Source: an uncultured Alphaproteobacteria bacterium (lineage in GTDB: Bacteria > Pseudomonadota > Alphaproteobacteria > UBA7887). From it: a stretch of 32,724 nt of DNA. The DNA lies in assembly GCA_902562525.1 (NCBI GenBank), contig CACETT010000013.1, forward strand, positions 1-32,724. Direction: 5' to 3'. The notes below the pieces were generated by a model that searched no databases, was not told the DNA's origin, and was given only the letters and a program-made list of their open reading frames with translations. A program made the position numbers and the translations under genes. Below, one piece after another: positions 26,598 through 32,724 of the stretch (positions within the stretch are counted from its first letter, which is position 1; each line of letters starts with the position of its first letter).

Positions 26598-27199
26598 GCC
26601 GAACCCAATCCTAGGGAGATTGTCGATGCTTCCTTTAGCTTTAACTCTCCATGGGTTGCCGCAACAATGACACCACCCTTTGCGCGATGCGACTCTATAG
26701 CAGCGACTAAAGCTGCCACTGCCTCCTCATCAAGGCCTATAGAGGGCTCGTCTAGAAGCCATATCGGCCTCGAAACTGTTAATAAATTAGCCAAGACCAC
26801 CCGCCGCTTTTGGCCCGAAGACAACAATCGGCCCGGGACATCTCCCAGATTCCCAAGTCCAAAGATCTTTAACGCCGGCGTTATTTCCCTCCCGCCGTGC
26901 AATTCGGCCCAAAATTTGATGTTTTCAGAGACGCTAAATACTGGCTTAACAGGATTTAGATGCCCAACATAGTGCATGGCCATCCTATAGTCGTCCGCTT
27001 TATGGACATTTTTACCCTGATAGTCTACATAGCCTTCCGATGGGGTAAGCAAGCCTGCAATCACCCGCAAGAGGCTGCTCTTCCCGCTGCCATTAGGACC
27101 ATTAAGTATTAGGGCTCCACCAGCCTCAATAGACCAATCCATTCCCTCAAAAAGCAAGTTATCACCGCGCCTAAGGCCAAGATTTACGGCTTTTAAAAT
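26594..27199 (-). CDS. ccmA: heme ABC exporter ATP-binding protein CcmA
   Basis: Walker A GPNGSGKSSLL, signature LSSGQKRRV, Walker B WLLDEPSIGLD. Listed ORF starts at TTG (27157); homology-like sequence ILKAVNLGLRRGDN continues upstream in frame to an ATT at 27197-27199. Confidence 0.9.
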   Translation of the reverse strand: MLKAVNLGLRRGDNLLFEGMDWSIEAGGALILNGPNGSGKSSLLRVIAGLLTPSEGYVDYQGKNVHKADDYRMAMHYVGHLNPVKPVFSVSENIKFWAELHGGREITPALKIFGLGNLGDVPGRLLSSGQKRRVVLANLLTVSRPIWLLDEPSIGLDEEAVAALVAAIESHRAKGGVIVAATHGELKLKEASTISLGLGSA

Positions 27200-27309
27200 T
27201 GTTCTGGGCTCCTGCTACCACAATAATGTGCTAAACTTTCCAAAGATCACACCCGCTTAGCATAGTCCGTCTGGATGTGCTAGGCATGAAACCCAAGGGA
27301 CAAAGCGGG

Positions 27310-27519
27310 ATGGATAAAGACGAACTCAACATCAATATACGAAAATTCCTAAAGAAATTAGGCATAAAATCTCAACGAGAGATGGAAGAGGCTATCACTA
27401 AGGCTGTCGAATCAGGCGATCTGGAAGGCAATGAGCGACTGCGGGTTACCGCCCACGTTGCCCTCGAAGGAACCGACGTTGACTTTACGATTACTGAGGA
27501 GATTTCCTTAGCTAAGTAG
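27310..27519 (+). CDS. small conserved protein, DUF6494-like
   Basis: From ATG at 27310: MDKDELNINIRKFLKKLGIKSQREMEEAITKAVESGDLEGNERLRVTAHVALEGTDVDFTITEEISLAK; pattern resembles DUF6494 from memory. Confidence 0.6.
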   Translation: MDKDELNINIRKFLKKLGIKSQREMEEAITKAVESGDLEGNERLRVTAHVALEGTDVDFTITEEISLAK

Positions 27520-27633
27520 AACTTCGGTCTTTCAGATTCATACTGTTGCCCATACCCCAACCTTTTAGTCGAAGGCTCAAACTGGAGCATATGTGGGTCT
27601 TTTAACCATTTCTCAAACTAGGAGTAACTATCC

Positions 27634-28797
27634 ATGACAGTTGCTACGATCACACTCCCACGCTTAATGATGGTTGGCGGTGGGGCTCACAAAGAAATTG
27701 TAGTTTCTCTTAACAAACTTGGTGCCGAAAAACCATTAATCGTAAGCGATCAATACATGGCCAAGTCAAATACATTGACTAAAATTACCGACATACTAGA
27801 TGGATCCCAAATTAAATGGGGATCTTTCATAGACACCGTGCCGGATCCCACAACTGAAGTAGTTGCCCAAGGAGCTGCAATTCTGAGGGATGGCGACTTT
27901 GATAGCTTAATAGCCCTCGGCGGGGGGAGCCCGATTGACACTGCGAAGGCAATGGCGGTTTTAGCCACCCACGGGGGGAATATGCGCGAATACAAGGTGC
28001 CAAACCAAGTGGACGAAAATAATTATCCCATCATTGCCATCCCAACCACTGCCGGGACGGGCTCTGAAGTCACTAGATTCACTGTTATAACAGATACAGA
28101 AACAGACGAAAAAATGCTATGCATGGGCCTCGCTTATGTCCCTCAGGCAGCACTGATTGACTATACCTTGACACTGTCCATGCCGTTGCGCCTAACCGCC
28201 GATACTGGAATAGATACCCTCACCCATGCAATAGAAGCGTACGTAAGCAAAAAAAATAATCCGTTTGCAGATAGTATGGCAAAATCATGTATGGAACTGG
28301 TGTCGCGCCATTTACGAAACGCGTACAAAGACCCCCTGGACGCGGAAGCGCGAGAAGGGATGATGCTAGCTGCAACCCAAGGAGGTATGGCCTTTTCGAA
28401 TTCTTCGGTCTGCATGGTTCACGGAATGAGCAGGCCTTTAGGGGCCCATTTTCATGTGCCGCACGGCCTTTCCAATGCCATGTTACTACCTAGTGTAACA
28501 GCTTATTCCGCCCCTCAAGCAATAACTCGTTACGCGGATTGCGCCAGAGCGATGAAAGTGGCGCAAAAAACCGACGCTGACTCGATAGCAGTTGAAAAAC
28601 TAATCGAGGAGCTCGAACTACTTAATACCGACCTAGAAGTGCCGAGCCCAAGTGAATATGGAATTGGCAATAACAAATACTTTAGTTTATTAGAAACCAT
28701 GGCTGAACAAGCTTTGGAATCTGGATCCCCCAGCAATAATCCGCGCGTTCCATCACCGGAAGATATCATTACCATCTATGAGGGGCTCTGGAGGTAA
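27634..28797 (+). CDS. iron-containing alcohol dehydrogenase
   Basis: 387 aa; ALGGGSPIDTAKAMA, IPTTAGTGSEVTRFTVIT, DTLTHAIEAYVSKKNNPFADSMA, HGMSRPLGAHFHVPHGLSNAMLLP. Confidence 0.95.
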   Translation: MTVATITLPRLMMVGGGAHKEIVVSLNKLGAEKPLIVSDQYMAKSNTLTKITDILDGSQIKWGSFIDTVPDPTTEVVAQGAAILRDGDFDSLIALGGGSPIDTAKAMAVLATHGGNMREYKVPNQVDENNYPIIAIPTTAGTGSEVTRFTVITDTETDEKMLCMGLAYVPQAALIDYTLTLSMPLRLTADTGIDTLTHAIEAYVSKKNNPFADSMAKSCMELVSRHLRNAYKDPLDAEAREGMMLAATQGGMAFSNSSVCMVHGMSRPLGAHFHVPHGLSNAMLLPSVTAYSAPQAITRYADCARAMKVAQKTDADSIAVEKLIEELELLNTDLEVPSPSEYGIGNNKYFSLLETMAEQALESGSPSNNPRVPSPEDIITIYEGLWR

Positions 28798-28891
28798 ATA
28801 TTTCTGGTCTTGTTGACAGGTGTTCGAGCGAATGTTAGCCAGCTTATCCACCTCAGTTAGTGGTACCAGAGAAAGAGGGATTAATAAGGCA

Positions 28892-29764
28892 ATGCAAAGC
28901 TACGATGATGTTGAAGGCCTAATTTGGTTTGATGGCCAGATGGTACCCTGGCGTGAAACGAAAGTGCACGTTCTAACCCACGGCCTGCACTATGCCAGCG
29001 CCGTTTTTGAAGGTGTACGGTCCTATAACGGAAAAATATTTAAGTTAGAGGAACATACAAAACGCCTGTTTCATTCAGCGAAGACCTTAGGCTTTGAACT
29101 GCCGTTCTCAGAAGCGGACATTAATACCGCGAGTTACGAGGTACTAGAAGCTAACAACATAGCAGACGGGTATTTGCGCCCAGTCGCATGGCGCGGCAGC
29201 GAGATGATGGGCGTATCGGCTCAAGCTTGTTCTATTCACACTGCAATAGCTGCCTGGGAGTGGCCTTCTTATTTCACCCCTGACGCACGATTAAAAGGTA
29301 TCCGTCTACAATGGTCTAAATGGAAGCGCCCATCTCCTGACACCATCCCCGCTAAAACAAAGGCCGCAGGATTGTACATGATTTGCACATTGAGCAAGCA
29401 TGAAGCTGAAGCCGCCGGTTTCGATGACGCTCTGATGCTTGATTGGCGCGGGCGCCTCGCGGAAGCGACGGGTGCAAATATTTTTCTAGTAATGGATGGA
29501 AGCCTACACACGCCAACAGCCGATTGCTTTCTTGATGGTATAACAAGGCGGACGGTCATAGATATCGCCAAGGCCCGCAATATTGACACTGTGGAACGAA
29601 TTATCATGCCTGAAGAACTGTCTGAAGCAGATGAAATTTTTGTGACTGGCACAGCGGCAGAGGTAACTCCTGTCCGACAAATCGGAGACGATTTACACTT
29701 TGAAGTTGGGCCAGTCAGCAAACAACTGATCGACGATTACACGGATATTATCAATAGCCAGTAG
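28892..29764 (+). CDS. ilvE: branched-chain amino acid aminotransferase (class IV aminotransferase)
   Basis: From ATG at 28892: DGQMVPWRETKVHVLTHGLHYASAVFEGVRSYNGKIFKLEEHTKRLFHSAK; GRLAEATGANIFLV; FVTGTAAEVTPVRQI. Alternative start at 28820. Confidence 0.93.
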   Translation: MQSYDDVEGLIWFDGQMVPWRETKVHVLTHGLHYASAVFEGVRSYNGKIFKLEEHTKRLFHSAKTLGFELPFSEADINTASYEVLEANNIADGYLRPVAWRGSEMMGVSAQACSIHTAIAAWEWPSYFTPDARLKGIRLQWSKWKRPSPDTIPAKTKAAGLYMICTLSKHEAEAAGFDDALMLDWRGRLAEATGANIFLVMDGSLHTPTADCFLDGITRRTVIDIAKARNIDTVERIIMPEELSEADEIFVTGTAAEVTPVRQIGDDLHFEVGPVSKQLIDDYTDIINSQ

Positions 29765-29816
29765 CACTTGCCTCTATCCAAGAGCCCTGCTAACTGAAAG
29801 CAGCCTTCTCAACCGG

Positions 29817-30263
29817 CTAATCGCGCCATTTCAACTTGGCTTCATCATCGCTCTCACGAGCTCCAACCCAGCCACCTGTCTGTCCATCTTCTTCATATTT
29901 CCAAAAAGGGGCATCTGTTTTAAGCCAATCAATCAAAAAATGGCATGACTCCAATGCTGCATCCCTATGGGCGGAGGCAGTAATTACTAAAACAATTTGC
30001 TCTCCAACTGCCAACTTTCCATAACGATGCACAATCAAGACATTGGCTAAGTCCCAGCGCGCTCTGGCCTGTTGCTCAATATCCGCTAATTTGCGCTCCG
30101 TCATACCGGGATAATGCTCCAAAGTCATAAAACCACTTGGCCCAGACCCGGTATCGCGCACTACACCAACAAAACTGGCAATTCCTCCAACAGCAAAGTC
30201 CCCTTCGCAAACCTCTGCTATCTCTGCACCAACATCAAATTTTCCCTGCTGAACACGGATCAC
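29817..30263 (-). CDS. moaE: molybdopterin synthase catalytic subunit MoaE
   Basis: 148 aa, GTG start; GGIASFVGVVRD, LEHYPGMTERKLADI, VLIVHRYGKLAVGEQIVLV, HRDAALESCHFLIDWLKTDAPFWKYE. Confidence 0.95.
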   Translation of the reverse strand: MIRVQQGKFDVGAEIAEVCEGDFAVGGIASFVGVVRDTGSGPSGFMTLEHYPGMTERKLADIEQQARARWDLANVLIVHRYGKLAVGEQIVLVITASAHRDAALESCHFLIDWLKTDAPFWKYEEDGQTGGWVGARESDDEAKLKWRD

Positions 30264-30526
30264 GTAACACCATCCAGTCCGCCTGTTACCGGCGGGAAAA
30301 GTGCGACTTCATCGTCCGGGGCAAGCACATGGTCAAAAGGGACATACTCCTGATTGACCGCAACACGCACCACTGATCGATCCTGCAAAGCTTCTAGATA
30401 AGTCGGCCCACGTTGACCAAGCCAATCCAGAAATTCGCTCACAGTGGTCACCTCCTCCGGCAACTCCAACGTCTCTTCACCAATTCCTATTTTGGTTCTA
30501 AGCCACGCAAAATACAAAACATTCAT
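30260..30526 (-). CDS. moaD: molybdopterin synthase sulfur carrier subunit MoaD
   Basis: 88 aa; MNVLYFAWLRTKIGIGEETLELP...VNQEYVPFDHVLAPDDEVALFPPVTGGLDGVT; adjacent to moaE, GTGA overlap. GG is not terminal. Confidence 0.95.
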   Translation of the reverse strand: MNVLYFAWLRTKIGIGEETLELPEEVTTVSEFLDWLGQRGPTYLEALQDRSVVRVAVNQEYVPFDHVLAPDDEVALFPPVTGGLDGVT

Positions 30527-30556
30527 TGGATTACAATCTTCCCATTATCTTATTGC

Positions 30557-31837
30557 TCAGCGAAACTCGCCGAACGGCATAAATTGTACCACGCTGCCTT
30601 CAACAAGATACTCCATTTCTTCTGGCAATTCGACTAGCCCCTCTGCACACGAAATAGCGGACAAGATCCCTGCGCCTTGCTTGCCCGCCTTGTGGGCCAC
30701 TAACTGGCCCCCGTCTCCATGATTAAGAACACACCTCAAATACTCGCGCCGGTGTGGTTTTTTTTGGTAGGAAAAACCAGCCACTACGGGATAAAGCCTT
30801 GGCGATGGACCCTTGCCTCCCGCTAGTAGCATAATTAACTCTCTTCCGAACTGGAGAAAGGTAACAATAACAGCCGCTGGATTTCCCGGTAACCCGAGGT
30901 AGGGCACCACACGATCTGGAACATCAATAGTACCCAAGGCTAAGGGGCGCCCCGGCTTAATAGCTAGCCGCCAGAGATCAATTCGACCAATTTCTTCTAT
31001 GGCCGCACGAATATAGTCTTCCTCACCAACAGAAACACCACCGGAACTTATCAAAAGATCATGAGATTGGGCGGCCTGGGCAATAGCTCCTCGACATTCT
31101 TCGAGTTTATCAGGCAAAATCCCAAGATCAGTAACTACACAGCCCAAAGCTTTCAGAAGGCCCCTTAAAACTATACGATTAGAATCATAGATTTGACCTG
31201 GGCCGAGGTTGGATCCTGGCTCACAGACCTCATCGCCACTAGAAAATAAGGCAACCTTTAGCCTGGCAAATGTACTTACTTCTCCGACTCCCACGGAGGT
31301 GATCAGCGCCTGATCAATTGCGGTTATTTTCCGCCCTGCTTTCAAGACAACGGCTCCTGCTAGCACATCTTCTCCCATAGGCCGCACATTGGCACCTTTT
31401 GGAATACCCGGGGGCATCCACACTCTATCGCCCGACCTGCGGCAATCTTCCTGCATTATTACCGTGTCTGGTCCGGCGTCTCCCTCACCCTCAGGAATCA
31501 TGGCCCCAGTAAAAACACGGAATGCCATTTGTCGCTTGGCTTGTCCCAAAAAGGGGTGGCCAGCTGGAACTCTGCCTTGCACCTTTAGCTCAGTTTCCCC
31601 TTTGGAATTGAGATCAGAGTGATACACAGCATATCCGTCAACCGCGGAGTTAGTATGAGGGGGAACACTACCATTGGCCTTTACATCGCAGGCAAGTATT
31701 CTGCCTCTGGCCTCTGACACCTCCACGCTTTCAATTACACAAGTGACATCCAGACGGGACCTGATAAGATCCAGCCCCTCTTCTAACCGCATTAGCTCAC
31801 CGCCGTGAACGAAACAATCCTGACTAAGTTGGGTCAT
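30557..31837 (-). CDS. moeA: molybdopterin molybdotransferase MoeA
   Basis: 426 aa; PPHTNSAVDGYAVY, VFTGAMIPEGEGDAGPDTVIMQED, DLLISSGGVSVGEEDYI, KPGRPLALG, LPGNPAAVIVTF. Confidence 0.96.
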   Translation of the reverse strand: MTQLSQDCFVHGGELMRLEEGLDLIRSRLDVTCVIESVEVSEARGRILACDVKANGSVPPHTNSAVDGYAVYHSDLNSKGETELKVQGRVPAGHPFLGQAKRQMAFRVFTGAMIPEGEGDAGPDTVIMQEDCRRSGDRVWMPPGIPKGANVRPMGEDVLAGAVVLKAGRKITAIDQALITSVGVGEVSTFARLKVALFSSGDEVCEPGSNLGPGQIYDSNRIVLRGLLKALGCVVTDLGILPDKLEECRGAIAQAAQSHDLLISSGGVSVGEEDYIRAAIEEIGRIDLWRLAIKPGRPLALGTIDVPDRVVPYLGLPGNPAAVIVTFLQFGRELIMLLAGGKGPSPRLYPVVAGFSYQKKPHRREYLRCVLNHGDGGQLVAHKAGKQGAGILSAISCAEGLVELPEEMEYLVEGSVVQFMPFGEFR

Positions 31838-32342
31838 AATTTGGCATCATTATCTGATAACGGCTCACCACAAACCTTGCTAGGCCTTCAACATCATTGG
31901 GCCGAAAGAGTGTTTGCTCACTGGATGGAAGGGCGTCATCTGTAACCACAGCCACAATCTTAGAATCTTCGGGGCAAAGCAGCGGCTTTCCTAACTCCGC
32001 CCGATACACCTCAATCTTCTCGTGGTGACCAAATTTAAAACCTTCGACTAAGACCAAATCCACGTCCGACATCTTGTCTAACAGCTCCTCCAACGACGGT
32101 TCATCCTCGCACCGCAACTCATGCATTAATGCCCATCGTTTGGCAGAACCCACCAGGACTTCATGAGCCCCAGCCATTCGGTGCTTAAAAGAGTCCTTTC
32201 TTTTTTTATCGATATCAAATTCATGATGCGCATGCTTTATCGTCGAGACAGTTATACCATAACCAACCAGGATCCCAATCAGGCGAGTTATTAGCGTGGT
32301 CTTCCCACTGCCACTCCAACCAGCTACTCCCAGGACCTGCAT
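31824..32342 (-). CDS. mobB: molybdopterin-guanine dinucleotide biosynthesis protein MobB
   Basis: 172 aa; GVAGWSGSGKTTLITRLIGILVGYGITVSTIKHAHHEFDIDKKRKDSFKHRMAGAHEVLVGS, VLVEGFK. Confidence 0.96.
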   Translation of the reverse strand: MQVLGVAGWSGSGKTTLITRLIGILVGYGITVSTIKHAHHEFDIDKKRKDSFKHRMAGAHEVLVGSAKRWALMHELRCEDEPSLEELLDKMSDVDLVLVEGFKFGHHEKIEVYRAELGKPLLCPEDSKIVAVVTDDALPSSEQTLFRPNDVEGLARFVVSRYQIMMPNYDPT

Positions 32343-32724
32343 TTAGGACCTATTCTCTAACCGTTGCTTTTCAGCAAAAGAACGGACTTTAACCCAATAG
32401 TCACAGCCTGTAACCAAGGTGAGCAAGGCCGCAAACCAGAACAGCCCCAACCCTATCAGTTCTATCATGGCACGCAGGTGGCTTGGAAAATCCTCATTTC
32501 CCACCGCCAAAAGTACCGTTAAAGCGATAAATTGTAGTGCCGTCTTCCACTTGGCCAACGAGGTTACCTCCAACTTCTGACCGACTAAGGCCAGATATTC
32601 TCGTAATCCCGAAACCACTAACTCCCTGCCGATAATAACAATAGCCGGAATCAGTGGCGCTACCCCCTGCCACAAAAGTAATAACAAGACCGAGGCAATC
32701 ATTAATTTATCTGCGATGGGATCT
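32343..32724 (-). CDS. pgsA: CDP-diacylglycerol--glycerol-3-phosphate 3-phosphatidyltransferase, C-terminal part (truncated by window edge)
   Basis: Frame continues to the window edge as DPIADKLMIASVLLLLL...IIGRELVVSGLREYLA...SLAKWKTALQ; typical PgsA motifs. Confidence 0.93.
   Translation of the reverse strand, partial: DPIADKLMIASVLLLLLWQGVAPLIPAIVIIGRELVVSGLREYLALVGQKLEVTSLAKWKTALQFIALTVLLAVGNEDFPSHLRAMIELIGLGLFWFAALLTLVTGCDYWVKVRSFAEKQRLENRS

Noticed and set aside
1-32724. CRISPR arrays, tRNA/rRNA genes, transposases, phage modules or known defense systems
   Set aside because: None seen on either strand; intergenic gaps are mostly short and the longer ones show no tandem repeat array or tRNA-like TΨC pattern.

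Overview
This 32.7 kb window looks like a chromosomal segment from an alphaproteobacterium; lineage is inferred from family resemblance and from the order pgsA-mobB-moeA-moaD-moaE, not tested. From left to right it holds: the 3' end of a pssA-like gene; a 5'-truncated DJ-1/PfpI gene and two small exported proteins lying between two copies of an exact 28-bp direct repeat; an SbmA/BacA-like transporter, a nitroreductase and a CspA cold-shock gene; a ~15 kb accessory block of catabolic genes with no obvious regulator (NIPSNAP, acyl-CoA carboxyltransferase, PaiB-like FMN-binding protein, TRAP DctP, ABM, amidase, SnoaL-like, beta-propeller, SMP-30, HpcH/HpaI aldolase, MR/MLE enzyme, SDR, pentapeptide protein, MBL hydrolase, AMP-binding ligase); a complete, tightly overlapping ccmABCDEFGHI cytochrome c maturation operon; a DUF6494-like small protein, Fe-ADH and IlvE-type aminotransferase; and a molybdopterin block (moaE, moaD, moeA, mobB) running into partial pgsA. 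I found no CRISPR array, tRNA, rRNA, transposase or phage gene. The observations most worth a second look are: MoaD with five residues after its Gly-Gly terminus; the 28-bp repeat pair at the junction of a truncated gene; SMP-30, aldolase, MR/MLE dehydratase and SDR side by side as a possible non-phosphorylative sugar-acid route, with the MR/MLE enzyme carrying Gly where a metal-ligand Asp is expected; a 40-codon 3-hydroxyacyl-CoA dehydrogenase remnant overlapping the SMP-30 start; and ccmA, which appears to need an ATT start to keep its first beta-strand. I did not identify a convincing wholly new multi-gene system.
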